In this document: in pieces, positions 33,745-42,855 of the stretch
How the letters are laid out: each line of letters begins with the position of its first letter
Numbering within the stretch: position 1 is the stretch's first letter
NCBI RefSeq assembly: GCF_017565425.1
Contig: NZ_JAGEMK010000003.1
Location: 372,001 to 436,000, forward strand
DNA: 64,000 nt
Source of the DNA: Actinotalea soli
GTDB taxonomy: Bacteria; Actinomycetota; Actinomycetes; Actinomycetales; Cellulomonadaceae
Reading direction: 5' to 3'
Notes under the pieces: generated by a model
The model's database searches: none
Seen by the model: only the letters and a program-made list of their open reading frames with translations
What the model was told of the DNA's origin: nothing
Made by a program: the position numbers and the translations under genes

Positions 33745-34839
33745 CTACACGTTGAAGCGGAACTCCACGACGTCGCCGTCGGCCATGACGTAGTCCTTGC
33801 CCTCGATGCGGGCCTTGCCGGCGGCGCGGGCGTTGGCGATGGACCCCGCCTCGACCAGGTCCTCGAAGCTGATGACCTCGGCCTTGATGAAGCCGCGCTC
33901 GAAGTCGGTGTGGATCACGCCAGCCGCCTGCGGGGCGGTCCACCCCGTGCGGATGGTCCACGCACGGGCCTCCTTGGGCCCTGCCGTGAGGTAGGTCTGC
34001 AGGCCGAGGGTCTCGAACCCGACCCGCGCGAGCTGGTTCAGACCGGGCTCGTCCTGCCCGGTCGAGGCGAGCATCTCGGCCGCGTCCTCGGGGTCGAGGT
34101 CGACCAGCTCGGACTCGAGCTTGGCGTCGAGGAAGATCGCCTCCGCCGGGGCCACGAGCTCACGCATGCGGGCCTTGAGGCCCTCGTCGGCCAGGCCGGC
34201 CTCGTCGGTGTTCACCACGTAGATGAAGGGCTTGGAGGTCATGAGCTGGAGCTCGCGCAGCGCCTGCGGGTCCACACCTGCCTTGGCGAGGCGGTCGCGG
34301 GCCGCGAAGAGGGTCGAGCCCTCGGCGAGCACCTCGTAGGCGCGCTGCGCCGCGGTCAGGACGGCGGCGTCGGTCTTCTTGCCGCGCACCTCCTTCTCGA
34401 GGCGGGGCAGAGCCTTCTCGACCGTCTGCAGGTCGGCGAGGACGAGCTCGGTGTTGATGGTGTCGAGGTCGTCAGCCGGGTCGACCTTGCCCGCGACGTG
34501 GTGCACGTCCTCGTCGACGAAGGCGCGCACCACCTGGCAGATCGCGTCAGCCTCACGGATGTTGGCGAGGAACTGGTTGCCCATCCCCTCGCCCTCGCTC
34601 GCACCGCGCACGATGCCCGCGATGTCCACGAAGGACACCGTCGCCGGCACGACCCGCTCGCTGCCGAAGATCCCCGCCAACGTGTCGAGGCGCGGGTCAG
34701 GCAGGGAGACCACGCCGATGTTGGGCTCGATCGTCGCGAACGGGTAGTTCGCGGCGAGCACCCCCGCACGGGTCAGGGCGTTGAACAGGGTGGACTTGCC
34801 GACGTTGGGCAGTCCGACGATGCCGATGCTGAGAGCCAC
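33745..34839 (-). CDS. ychF: ribosome-binding ATPase YchF
   Basis: OBG-family P-loop protein that prefers ATP to GTP and binds ribosomes; linked to oxidative stress control. G1 is GLPNVGKST, the G3 region FVDIAGIVRGASEGEGMGNQ, and the altered G4 is NTDE. A coiled-coil section and C-terminal TGS-like domain (GVIHTDFERGFIKAEV, KDYVMADGDVVEF) complete it. 364 residues is the standard length. GTG 34839 lacks a ribosome site, with TAGACT 8 nt upstream, so leaderless expression is likely. Divergent from rmuC. Confidence 0.96.
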   Translation of the reverse strand: MALSIGIVGLPNVGKSTLFNALTRAGVLAANYPFATIEPNIGVVSLPDPRLDTLAGIFGSERVVPATVSFVDIAGIVRGASEGEGMGNQFLANIREADAICQVVRAFVDEDVHHVAGKVDPADDLDTINTELVLADLQTVEKALPRLEKEVRGKKTDAAVLTAAQRAYEVLAEGSTLFAARDRLAKAGVDPQALRELQLMTSKPFIYVVNTDEAGLADEGLKARMRELVAPAEAIFLDAKLESELVDLDPEDAAEMLASTGQDEPGLNQLARVGFETLGLQTYLTAGPKEARAWTIRTGWTAPQAAGVIHTDFERGFIKAEVISFEDLVEAGSIANARAAGKARIEGKDYVMADGDVVEFRFNV

Positions 34840-34853
34840 GGGGGACGAGTCTA
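34840..34853 (-). promoter_or_regulatory. candidate leaderless promoter of ychF
   Basis: TAGACT (34848-34853, minus strand) ends 8 nt before the GTG. Confidence 0.45.
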
Positions 34854-34927
34854 CGGGTCGAGCCCGGGGCGGCGCGCAGCGGACCACGGTGAAGCCGGTG
34901 TCGGTGGTCCCTGGGAGGGTGCTCGTC

Positions 34928-36277
34928 ATGGAGATCCTGCTGGTCCTCGTCGGCCTGGTCCTCGGCGCAGCCCTGGGCTGGCTCGCTGCGCACCTGAGGC
35001 TGGGACACCGCACCCGTCGGCTCGAGGGGCGTCTCACCCAGGCCACGGCCCTGCTCGACGCCGAACGGCGGGTCGCCGCGGAACGGGTCGCGAACGCCCA
35101 GGGTGACCAGCAACGGCTCCTCGAGCAGTTCCGCACCGTCGCCTCGGACGCGCTCTCCGCCAACAACCAGCAGTTCCTCGGGCTCGCCGAGCAACGGCTC
35201 CGGGCCTCCGAGCAGCAGCACGACGCGACCCTCGCCCAGCGTGAGCAGGCCGTGCGCGCCATGGTCGACCCGCTGACCCGCGTGATCGACCAGGTGAAGG
35301 CCGAGATGACCACGGCCGAGCAGGCCCGCACCGCGGGCCAGGCCGCCCTGGGTGAGCAGCTGCGGTCGATGCACGAGGTCTCCGAGCTGCTGCGCAACGA
35401 GACGGGCCAGCTCGTCACGGCGCTGCGCTCCTCCCAGGTCCGGGGCCGGTGGGGCGAGCTGCAGCTGCGACGCGTGGTCGAGGCTGCCGGCATGCTCGAC
35501 CACGTCGACTTCCTCGAGCAGACGGGGACCCGCACCGACGACGGTCTGCAGCGCCCGGACATGGTGGTGCGGCTCAGCGGCGGCAAGCAGGTGGTGCTGG
35601 ACGCCAAGGTGGCCTTCCTCGGCTACCTCGAGGCCGTGCAGGCGACCGACGACGCCGTGCGGCGCGAACGGCTCGCGGCTCACGGTCGCCACCTGCGCAA
35701 GCACGTGGACGACCTCGCGGCCAAGCAGTACTGGGAGCAGTTCTCCCCCGCCCCCGAGTTCGTCGTGATGTTCGTGCCGGCCGAGCCCTTCTTGCACGCC
35801 GCCCTCGAGGTCGACCCCGGGCTCTACGAGTACGCCATGGAACGCAACGTGGTGCTCGCCACCCCGATGACCCTCGTCGCGCTGCTGCGCACCGTGGGCT
35901 ACGCCTGGCGGCAGGAGGCCCTCGCCGCCAACGCCCAGCAGGTGCTGACCCTCGGCCGAGAGCTCCACGGCAGGCTCGCCACCCTCGGCGGCCACGTCGG
36001 ACGGCTCGGGCGCCAGCTCGACGGAGCCGTCAAGGCCTACAACGAGTCCGTGAGCTCGCTCGAGTCCCGGGTGCTGGTCAGCGCGCGCCGCATGGCCGAC
36101 CTCCAGGTCACCGACGCCGAGCTCGAGGCGCCTGCCCAGGTGGACCGTGCCGCGCGCCAGGTCCAGGCCCCCGAGCTCGTCGCCGCGCAGGACCACCGCG
36201 TCGTCTCCCTCGAGGACCTCACGCCGAGCGCAGCGCCAGGTCGGCCCGAGGCTGAGCGACGCGCCGGCTCGGCCTGA
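34928..36277 (+). CDS. rmuC: DNA recombination protein RmuC homologue
   Basis: PD-(D/E)XK-like family protein thought to limit DNA inversion and rearrangement. One N-terminal helix (ILLVLVGLVLGAALGWLAA) anchors it, followed by a long coiled coil (about 30-140) and the conserved nuclease-like core with GRWGELQLRRVVEAAGM, DMVVRL, VVLDAKVAFLGY and ATPMTLVALLRTVGYAW. 449 residues. ATG 34928 has GGGAGG about 9 nt upstream. It is divergent from ychF and ends 6 bp from the convergent ispH stop. The biochemical activity has not been proved in the family. Confidence 0.9.
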   Translation: MEILLVLVGLVLGAALGWLAAHLRLGHRTRRLEGRLTQATALLDAERRVAAERVANAQGDQQRLLEQFRTVASDALSANNQQFLGLAEQRLRASEQQHDATLAQREQAVRAMVDPLTRVIDQVKAEMTTAEQARTAGQAALGEQLRSMHEVSELLRNETGQLVTALRSSQVRGRWGELQLRRVVEAAGMLDHVDFLEQTGTRTDDGLQRPDMVVRLSGGKQVVLDAKVAFLGYLEAVQATDDAVRRERLAAHGRHLRKHVDDLAAKQYWEQFSPAPEFVVMFVPAEPFLHAALEVDPGLYEYAMERNVVLATPMTLVALLRTVGYAWRQEALAANAQQVLTLGRELHGRLATLGGHVGRLGRQLDGAVKAYNESVSSLESRVLVSARRMADLQVTDAELEAPAQVDRAARQVQAPELVAAQDHRVVSLEDLTPSAAPGRPEAERRAGSA

Positions 36278-36283
36278 GCGAGG

Positions 36284-37312
36284 TCAGGCCGGCTCGACCG
36301 AGAGCGAGCGGCGGCCACCACGGGTGGGGCGGGGAGGCGCCTGGCCCGCGGCCTTGAGGTCGGCACGCAGCTCGCGCGGCAGCGAGAACATGAGGTCCTC
36401 GGTCGCCGTCCGGACCTCCTCGACCGTCGCGTAGCCGCGCGCGGCGAGATCCTCGAGCACGTCGCGCACGAGGATCTCGGGGACCGAGGCCCCTGAGGTG
36501 ACCCCGACCGTCGAGACGCCCTCGAACCACGCGGGGTCGATCTCCGCAGCACGGTCGATCCGGTAGGAGGTGCGCGCCCCGGCGTTGAGGGCCACCTCGA
36601 CCAGACGGACCGAGTTCGACGAGTTCGCCGATCCGACCACGATCACGAGGTCGCAGTCCGGGGCGAGCTTCTTGACCGCCACCTGCCGGTTCTGGGTCGC
36701 GTAGCAGATGTCGTCGCTGGGCGGGTCCTGCAGGCTCGGGAACCGCTCGCGCAGCCGACGCACCGTCTCCATGGTCTCGTCCACGGACAGCGTCGTCTGC
36801 GAGAGCCACACGACCTTGTCCGGGTCCCGCACGGTGACCTTGCCGACCTCGTCCGGGGAGTTGACCACCTGGATGTGGTCCGGGGCCTCGCCTGCGGTGC
36901 CCTCGACCTCTTCATGACCGTCGTGGCCGATGAGCAGGATGTCGTAGTCGTCGCTCGCGAAGCGCACGGCCTCCTTGTGCACCTTCGTGACCAGGGGACA
37001 GGTCGCGTCGATGGTCTGCAGGGAACGAGCGGCGGCCGAGGCGTGCACGGCTGGGGAGACGCCGTGGGCGGAGAAGACCACGCGGGCGCCCTCGGGCACC
37101 TCGTCGGTCTCCTCGACGAAGATCGCACCGCGCTCGGAGAGGCTCTCCACGACGTACTTGTTGTGGACGATCTCCTTGCGGACGTAGACCGGGGCCCCGT
37201 AGTGGTCCAGGGCCTTCTCGACCGCGATCACCGCCCGGTCCACTCCCGCGCAGTACCCACGCGGTGCGGCGAGCAGCACACGCTTGGTGTCAGTGGTGGC
37301 AGAGGGATTCAC
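36284..37312 (-). CDS. ispH: 4-hydroxy-3-methylbut-2-enyl diphosphate reductase
   Basis: Last enzyme of the MEP isoprenoid pathway; reduces HMBPP to IPP and DMAPP with a 4Fe-4S cluster. The three cysteine ligands are in [11 protein letters not shown] (Cys21), [11 protein letters not shown] and [11 protein letters not shown]; the E in the SNTxE-type segment and the [10 protein letters not shown] substrate loop are present. 342 residues, with an arginine/proline C-terminal tail. GTG start; TAGACT lies 6 nt before it, pointing to a leaderless mRNA. Divergent from xseA, as lytB2 is near xseAB in mycobacteria. Confidence 0.96.
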   Translation of the reverse strand: MNPSATTDTKRVLLAAPRGYCAGVDRAVIAVEKALDHYGAPVYVRKEIVHNKYVVESLSERGAIFVEETDEVPEGARVVFSAHGVSPAVHASAAARSLQTIDATCPLVTKVHKEAVRFASDDYDILLIGHDGHEEVEGTAGEAPDHIQVVNSPDEVGKVTVRDPDKVVWLSQTTLSVDETMETVRRLRERFPSLQDPPSDDICYATQNRQVAVKKLAPDCDLVIVVGSANSSNSVRLVEVALNAGARTSYRIDRAAEIDPAWFEGVSTVGVTSGASVPEILVRDVLEDLAARGYATVEEVRTATEDLMFSLPRELRADLKAAGQAPPRPTRGGRRSLSVEPA

Positions 37313-37324
37313 CGCCTCAGTCTA
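37313..37324 (-). promoter_or_regulatory. leaderless promoter of ispH
   Basis: TAGACT (37319-37324, minus strand) ends 6 nt before the ispH GTG. Confidence 0.5.
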
Positions 37325-37385
37325 CGGACCTCGTCCACCCGGGTCCTGCGCGTGCCGCGTCGGTGGCAGATGGCAGGCTGGGCGC

Positions 37386-38672
37386 GTGACCTCGACCACC
37401 GGCGCGCTCCCGGCCCGCGCCCTCGACACCACCGCGGGGACGCCGTGGCCCGTCCGTCACCTCTCGGCCAAGATCGCCGAGTACATCCAGCGCATGCCCA
37501 GCGTCTGGGTCGAGGGGCAGGTCGTCCAGCTCAACCGCCGCCCCGGCACCACCCTCGCCTTCCTCACCCTGCGGGACACCGACACCGACGTCTCGGTCCC
37601 CGTCTCCCTGCACACCCGGGTCCTCGAGCAGGCCACCACCGAGATCTCCGAGGGCGCGCACGTCGTCGTGCACGTCACGCCGGCGTTCTGGCCCAAGCGC
37701 GGCTCGCTGCAGATGCAGGCCGACGAGATCCGCGCTGTCGGCGTCGGGGAGCTGCTCGCGCGCATCGAGCACCTCAAGCGCATCCTCGCCGCCGAAGGGC
37801 TGTTCGAGCCCTCCCGCAAGAAGCCGCTGCCCTTCCTGCCACGGGTCGTCGGCCTGATCTGCGGGCGCGAGTCCAAGGCCGAGCACGACGTCGTGGTCAA
37901 CGCCCGGGCCCGGTGGCCGCAGGTCCGGTTCGAGATCCGGGAGGTCGCCGTCCAGGGCACCCAGGCCGTGAGCCAGGTCTCGGCCGCCCTCGCCGAGCTG
38001 GACGCCGACCCCGCCGTGGAGGTCATCGTGGTCGCCCGAGGAGGGGGCGCGGTCGAGGACCTGCTCCCGTTCAGCAACGAGACCCTCGTGCGCGCGGCCG
38101 CCGCGTGCCGCACCCCGCTGGTGAGCGCCATCGGGCACGAGACGGACGCGCCGCTCCTCGACCTCGTGGCCGACCACCGCGCCTCGACACCGACGGACGC
38201 CGCCAAGCAGATCGTGCCCGACATCGGTGAGGAGCGCGCGCGCCTGCAGCAGGCCCGCAGCCGCATCCGGGCCGCCATCACCCATCGCCTGCACCGCGAG
38301 GAGGAGGGCCTCGCCGCGATGCGGAGCCGCCCGGTGCTGGCCCGGCCGCACACGGTGCTCGACGCCGAGGCCGAGCAGGTGGCTCGCCGGCGTCAGGCCG
38401 GGCGCCGCGCCCTCGAGGACCGCCTGCACGCCGGCGCCGCCGACGTCAGCCGGCTCGCGGCCCAGGTGCGAGCCCTCAGCCCGGCCGCCACGCTGGACCG
38501 CGGGTACGCAGTCGTCCAGCACGGGGACGACCTCGTGCTGCGGGACCCCGCGGAGGTCGAGGTCGGGCAGGCCCTGCGCATCAGGGTGGCCCGCGGCGAG
38601 CTGCCGGCGACGGTCGCCCCGGCGACCCCGCGGTTTACTGGACCCGAGCACGAGGACGAAGGAGCGACGTGA
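37386..38672 (+). CDS. xseA: exodeoxyribonuclease VII large subunit
   Basis: Forms exonuclease VII with XseB, which degrades single-stranded DNA from both ends. N-terminal OB fold (SVWVEGQVVQLNRRPGTTLAF), then the catalytic domain with GRESKAEHDVV, VARGGGAVEDLLPFSNE and SAIGHETDAPLLDLVADHRA, and a coiled coil for XseB contact. 428 residues. GTG 37386 with CAGGCT 6 nt upstream (A2 and T6 conserved), so possibly leaderless. The stop overlaps the xseB start as GTGA. Confidence 0.95.
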   Translation: MTSTTGALPARALDTTAGTPWPVRHLSAKIAEYIQRMPSVWVEGQVVQLNRRPGTTLAFLTLRDTDTDVSVPVSLHTRVLEQATTEISEGAHVVVHVTPAFWPKRGSLQMQADEIRAVGVGELLARIEHLKRILAAEGLFEPSRKKPLPFLPRVVGLICGRESKAEHDVVVNARARWPQVRFEIREVAVQGTQAVSQVSAALAELDADPAVEVIVVARGGGAVEDLLPFSNETLVRAAAACRTPLVSAIGHETDAPLLDLVADHRASTPTDAAKQIVPDIGEERARLQQARSRIRAAITHRLHREEEGLAAMRSRPVLARPHTVLDAEAEQVARRRQAGRRALEDRLHAGAADVSRLAAQVRALSPAATLDRGYAVVQHGDDLVLRDPAEVEVGQALRIRVARGELPATVAPATPRFTGPEHEDEGAT

Positions 38673-38929
38673 CAGCCGACGGAAGCCAGGGCGAGGCCAT
38701 CGCCGACCTCAGCTACGAGCAGGCCCGCGACGAGCTGGTCACGGTCGTCGCCCGGCTCGAGACGGGAGGCGAGACCCTCGAGGGCTCCCTCGCGCTCTGG
38801 GAACGCGGTGAGGCTCTCGCCCAGCGCTGCCAGGAGTGGCTCGACGGCGCCCGCGAGAGGCTCGACGCCGCCCGCGCCGCAGGACCCGATCAGACCCCTC
38901 CCTCGACGACGAGCAAGGACCAGACATGA
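38669..38929 (+). CDS. xseB: exodeoxyribonuclease VII small subunit
   Basis: Small helical partner needed to assemble exonuclease VII. The family core LSYEQARDELVTVVARLETGGETLEGSLALWERGEALAQRC (two helices, residues about 14-54) is intact; 86 residues including a loose C-terminal tail. It is coupled at both ends: GTGA with xseA and ATGA with the sugar-kinase gene, so the three are co-translated. Confidence 0.93.
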   Translation: MTADGSQGEAIADLSYEQARDELVTVVARLETGGETLEGSLALWERGEALAQRCQEWLDGARERLDAARAAGPDQTPPSTTSKDQT

Positions 38930-40026
38930 CCGAGCCCACCGCCCCGCCCGAGCACCCCGACGGCCCCGCCGCACCGGACCAGCCCGGGCCCGAGCCCGTC
39001 GGCCTCGACGCACCCCCCTCCGGGGTGATCGAGCGTGACCGGACCGAGGGCGAGATGGACCCGGGCATCGAGCCCTCCCCCGAGGTGATGGTCGACGAGT
39101 CCGAGCGCCGCGCCCTGGTCATCGGGGAGGCGCTGATCGACGTGGTGCGCCGACCCGACGGCTCCGCCGAGGAGCACCCCGGGGGGAGCCCGGCCAACGT
39201 AGCCCTGGGCCTCGCGCGGCTCGGCCGCCCCGTCGACCTGCTCACCTGGTTCGGCCCCGACGCCCACGGTGACATGCTGCGAGGCCACCTGAGCGGCAAC
39301 GGGGTGACGATCAGCCCCGGCAGCGACTCGGCCGCACGGACCTCGGTCGCGACCGCGACCCTCGACGAGCAGGGCACGGCCGGCTACGAGTTCGACCTGT
39401 CGTGGCAGGTGCCGGAGCGGTGGACGGCCCCGGTGACACCTCCGCTCGTGGTGCACACCGGCTCGATCGCCGCGGTCCTCGAGCCCGGTGGCCCCGACGT
39501 CGCGCACGTCCTCGAGGCCCGCCGGGACTCGGCGACGATCACCTACGACCCCAACCTCCGGCCCTCGCTCATGCCTCCCGCGGACCAGACCCGCGAGGTC
39601 GTCGAACGGATCGTGGCCCTCGCCGACGTGGTCAAGGTCAGCGACGAGGACCTCGCCTGGCTCGAGCCCGGCGTCGACCCCCTCGAGATCGCACGACGGT
39701 GGGCTCAGGCCGGGCCCGCCCTGGTCGTCGTCACACGGGGTGGCGAGGGCGCGACGGGGGTCCTGGCGACCGGCCACGAGGTCGACGTCGCTGCGCCCAG
39801 GGTCACCGTCGCCGACACCGTCGGCGCGGGCGACTCCTTCATGGGCGGCCTGATCGACGGCCTGTGGTCGGCGCAGCTCCTCGGCGCCGAGAACCGTGAG
39901 GCCCTGAACGCGGCCCCCGCCGAGACCCTGCGCGGAGTCCTCGAACGGTGCGCGGAGATCGCGGCGATCACGGTGAGCCGGGCAGGGGCCAACCCCCCGA
40001 ACCGGAGCGAGCTCACCGAGCTCTGA
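38926..40026 (+). CDS. PfkB-family carbohydrate kinase (fructokinase-like)
   Basis: Ribokinase-fold sugar kinase. Signature 1 is GGSPANVALGLARLG, signature 2 DTVGAGDSFMGGLIDGL with its catalytic Asp; the best family fit is fructokinase, but substrate is not fixed by sequence. A 65-residue acidic, proline-rich N-terminus precedes the kinase core (VIGEALIDVV), which is unusual. 366 residues. ATG 38926 overlaps the xseB stop (ATGA), with AAGGA upstream. Its coupling to a DNA nuclease operon has no evident biochemical reason. Confidence 0.88.
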   Translation: MTEPTAPPEHPDGPAAPDQPGPEPVGLDAPPSGVIERDRTEGEMDPGIEPSPEVMVDESERRALVIGEALIDVVRRPDGSAEEHPGGSPANVALGLARLGRPVDLLTWFGPDAHGDMLRGHLSGNGVTISPGSDSAARTSVATATLDEQGTAGYEFDLSWQVPERWTAPVTPPLVVHTGSIAAVLEPGGPDVAHVLEARRDSATITYDPNLRPSLMPPADQTREVVERIVALADVVKVSDEDLAWLEPGVDPLEIARRWAQAGPALVVVTRGGEGATGVLATGHEVDVAAPRVTVADTVGAGDSFMGGLIDGLWSAQLLGAENREALNAAPAETLRGVLERCAEIAAITVSRAGANPPNRSELTEL

Positions 40027-40065
40027 GAGGACCGCATCGCGCTCCGCTCACGATCGGTCCGCGCG

Positions 40066-40095
40066 CGAGCGGCCCGATCCCGAGCGGCCCGGTCC
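40066..40095. repeat. two tandem 15-bp repeats after the kinase gene
   Basis: CGAGCGGCCCGATCC and CGAGCGGCCCGGTCC differ at one base and lie in the gap between convergent genes. No function is evident. Confidence 0.8.
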
Positions 40096-40130
40096 CGATC
40101 AGCTGGCCTGCGCGGCCCTGCGCTCTCGAC

Positions 40131-41408
40131 TCAGCCTGTCTCCTCGAGCCGGTCGAGCTCGTCGAGGGTGATGAGGACGGTCGAGGCGGTCCAGGCCAGC
40201 GGGGCCACGGCCGAAGGGCTGCCGTCCCAGAGCACCTTCTCGGGCAGGGCCCCACGCTCGGTCCGGTGCTCGTCGAGCCAGTCGAGCCAGTGCTCGGCCT
40301 GCTCGACGTCCCCCGAGGCCGCAGCCGTGAGGGCCCAGATCGCGGTCTCCGGGGTCCAGGAGATGCCGTCGGACTTCCATCCCTCCCCGGGGGCGAGCCC
40401 GCCCCCCGGGCGCGCCATCCCCTCGGCAGCCGCGGTCCAGGCCTCGGCCACCTCGGCCTCGAGGGGGGCGAAGGGCGGCATGAGGAAGGCCACCGAGGTG
40501 TCACGGTGCCTTCCGCCGAGGTGTCGCGGGTAACCGTCTGGAGCGAACTCCTCGTCCACGGCGCGGCTCAGCAGGGCCTCGAGGTCCGCCGCTGACGGCT
40601 CCCCCAGCGCCTCGAGGACCGGCTCGGCCGCGCGGACCCCGGCCAGCAGCGGCGCGAGGGTGCCGAGGGTGGGCGCCGTCTCCCGGACCTCCCAGTAGTC
40701 GGAGAACACCCCGGGTACCCCGGTGGCCGGATCGATGTTCGACCGGATGGCCGTCACGGACCGCTCGACCAGCGGACGAAGGCGCTCCAGGTCGGCGTCG
40801 CGCTGCGCACCGGGCTCGGCCTCGGCATACCACTCGGCCACCGCCCACAGCACCCAGCCGTTGCCGTCGAGCTGCAGACCTCGTTGGTCCGGGACGGCCC
40901 CCGTCCCGTCTGGCAGGTACCGAGCCTCGAACACTCCCCCGGTCGAGGTGACGTCCTGCATGACCCGCAGGTAGTCGAGGACCTCGAGAGCATCCTCGGT
41001 GTGGCCGGTCCGGGCGAGGGCCACCGCGGTGAAGGAGGCGTCCCGCGGCCAGACGTAGCGCCAGGCCGGGTTGGCCCCGGCGATCGCCGCCCCTCCGGGC
41101 AGGACCAGGGCGTCGAGGTCGCGCAGAGCCTGCTCGGCCATGTCGGCGTAGGACTCGGGACCGGGCACCGTGCCGCGCTCGATCCACAGGTTCTGCTCGA
41201 CACGGTGCGCGGGATCGTCCTGAGCGGTCGGGTCGCCGAGCACCACCTGCGGCAGGCCCGCGGCGTCGACCACGATCCCGTCGGCGTACAGCGGGATCTC
41301 CTCGTACCGGGAGTCCACGTGCCACACCGCGACCCCCGCCGTCGCCAGCGCGACGACCGCGGCTGCCGCCCCCACCGTCACCGCACGACGAGAGGGGGCC
41401 CAAGACAT
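40131..41408 (-). CDS. membrane-anchored glycoside hydrolase family 15-like protein
   Basis: Glucoamylase/trehalase-like (alpha/alpha)6 enzyme. An N-terminal helix (about 9-30) suggests export with anchoring. GH15 pieces are YVWPRDASF near residue 118, LDGNGWVLWAV near 180 and EKVLWDGSPSAVAPLAW at the end; the general acid is probably in the GISWTPETAIW segment. 425 residues, shorter than most glucoamylases. It follows sugC by 56 nt yet has its own TATCGT 6 nt before the ATG. Next to a LpqY-SugABC importer it may release glucose from trehalose or maltodextrins, since mycobacterial GH15 members include trehalases. Substrate is inferred. Confidence 0.78.
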   Translation of the reverse strand: MSWAPSRRAVTVGAAAAVVALATAGVAVWHVDSRYEEIPLYADGIVVDAAGLPQVVLGDPTAQDDPAHRVEQNLWIERGTVPGPESYADMAEQALRDLDALVLPGGAAIAGANPAWRYVWPRDASFTAVALARTGHTEDALEVLDYLRVMQDVTSTGGVFEARYLPDGTGAVPDQRGLQLDGNGWVLWAVAEWYAEAEPGAQRDADLERLRPLVERSVTAIRSNIDPATGVPGVFSDYWEVRETAPTLGTLAPLLAGVRAAEPVLEALGEPSAADLEALLSRAVDEEFAPDGYPRHLGGRHRDTSVAFLMPPFAPLEAEVAEAWTAAAEGMARPGGGLAPGEGWKSDGISWTPETAIWALTAAASGDVEQAEHWLDWLDEHRTERGALPEKVLWDGSPSAVAPLAWTASTVLITLDELDRLEETG

Positions 41409-41420
41409 GGCGCGACGATA
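41409..41420 (-). promoter_or_regulatory. candidate leaderless promoter of the GH15 gene
   Basis: TATCGT (41415-41420, minus strand) ends 6 nt before the ATG at 41408, inside the gap after sugC. Confidence 0.45.
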
Positions 41421-41464
41421 GTCGCTGGGTCAAGGAGGTTCCGCCACCGCCGGGGCGCGGTGGG

Positions 41465-42781
41465 TCAGGAGGCGGCTCGCTCACCTCCGCCGGAGGCCCG
41501 TCCGGCCTCGCGCTGCTCCTTGCGCTCGGCGATCCTCTTCTCGCGGGCCTGGGCGCGCTCGAGCGCTGCCTTGCGGTCGGCCTCGTTCTCCTCCTCGATA
41601 CGAGCCACGGCCTCCTCGTCCCGGGTCAGGTTCTCCCCCGTCTCGGGGTCGAAGACCATCAGACGAGCCGGGTCGAACCAGAGCTGGGCCTCGTCGCCGT
41701 CGCGCACGTCGCTCTCGGAGCTCAGGGCCACGATCACCTGGGTGCGCATGCCCTCGCCGTCGAGGTCCCGGTCCAGCTCCTCGAGCTTGGCCGCGACGTC
41801 AGGGTGCGTGTCGAAGGGGATGTAGGCGTAGAGCTCGGACCCCAGCCACTCGGTCACGTCGATCTCGGCGTCGAACCGCACCCCGCCCGCGATCTTCTCG
41901 CCCTCGAGCAGGGCGGCGTCCTCGACGTGCTCGGGTCGCAGGCCCACGATGACCAGCTTGCGGTCACCGATGCGCTCGCGCAGCGGGCCGTCGATCGGCA
42001 CCTCCGCGAAGGGCAGACGCATCGTCCCCCCGTCGACCTCGCCCGGCAGGAAGTTCATCGGCGGGGAGCCGATGAACCCCGCGACGAAGAGGTTGGCCGG
42101 CTGCTCGTACAGCCCGCGAGGGCTCGCGACCTGCTGGAGCTCGCCCTTCTTGAGGACTGCGACCCGGTCCCCGAGGGTCAGGGCCTCGGTCTGGTCGTGG
42201 GTCACGTACACCGTCGTGGTGCCGAGCCGACGCTGCATGCGCGCGATCTCGGTGCGCATCTGCCCGCGGAGCTTGGCGTCGAGGTTGGACAGCGGCTCGT
42301 CGAAGAGGAAGGCCTCGGCCTCGCGCACGATCGCTCGCCCCATCGCGACCCGCTGCCGCTGCCCGCCCGAGAGGTTGGCGGGCTTGCGCTCCAGGTGGTC
42401 CCGGAGCTCGAGGGTGTCGGCCGCGAGGTTGACCTTGCGGTCGATCTCCTCCTGGCTGAACTGGCCCTTGGTGAGCCGCAGCGGGAAGGCGATGTTCTCG
42501 TAGACGGTCAGGTGCGGGTACAAGGCGTAGTTCTGGAAGACCATCGCGAGGTGGCGGTCGCGCGGGGCCTTCTCGTTGACCCGCTTGCCGCCGATCTCCA
42601 GGTCCCCCGAGGTGATGTCCTCGAGCCCGACGATCATCCGCAGCAGCGTGGACTTCCCGCAGCCCGAGGGGCCCACCAGGATGACGAACTCACCGTCGGC
42701 GATGTCCAGGCTCACGCCCTTGACGGCCGGGAAGCCGTCGCCGTACTTCTTGACGATGTCCTTCAGGACGATGGAAGCCAT
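41465..42781 (-). CDS. sugC: sugar ABC transporter ATPase (SugC/MsmK/UgpC type)
   Basis: Energises the trehalose/maltose-type importer. Walker A GPSGCGKST, signature [14 protein letters not shown], Walker B FDEPLSNLDAKL and the C-terminal OB/MOP regulatory domain (GLRPEHVEDA, WLGSELYAYI) are complete. It is 438 residues against about 360-390 because of a charged, coiled-coil tail after residue 395 (EEEAVARIEEENEAD...). ATG 42781 has GAGGAG 5 to 6 nt upstream. Such ATPases can serve several sugar importers; the link to sugA/B rests on the cluster. Confidence 0.88.
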   Translation of the reverse strand: MASIVLKDIVKKYGDGFPAVKGVSLDIADGEFVILVGPSGCGKSTLLRMIVGLEDITSGDLEIGGKRVNEKAPRDRHLAMVFQNYALYPHLTVYENIAFPLRLTKGQFSQEEIDRKVNLAADTLELRDHLERKPANLSGGQRQRVAMGRAIVREAEAFLFDEPLSNLDAKLRGQMRTEIARMQRRLGTTTVYVTHDQTEALTLGDRVAVLKKGELQQVASPRGLYEQPANLFVAGFIGSPPMNFLPGEVDGGTMRLPFAEVPIDGPLRERIGDRKLVIVGLRPEHVEDAALLEGEKIAGGVRFDAEIDVTEWLGSELYAYIPFDTHPDVAAKLEELDRDLDGEGMRTQVIVALSSESDVRDGDEAQLWFDPARLMVFDPETGENLTRDEEAVARIEEENEADRKAALERAQAREKRIAERKEQREAGRASGGGERAAS

Positions 42782-42855
42782 GGGATCTCCTCGCGGTCTG
42801 GGCGGGCGGGTCGGGGCTGATCTGGTGGGCGGTCTGGGCCTGGTCGATCGGGAGG

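Noticed and set aside
34840-35607. Extended ychF start upstream of 34839
   Set aside because: It would overlap rmuC in antisense; YchF proteins begin at the SIGIVGLPNVGKST region.
40027-40130. Terminator from GATCGG...CCGATC in the kinase/GH15 gap
   Set aside because: Arms are only 6-7 bp with a loop of about 15 nt; better explained by the 15-bp tandem repeat.
42782-42855. GGGCGG/GGTCTGGGC repeats between sugC and sugB as an element
   Set aside because: Irregular, short and no symmetry; ordinary operon spacer.
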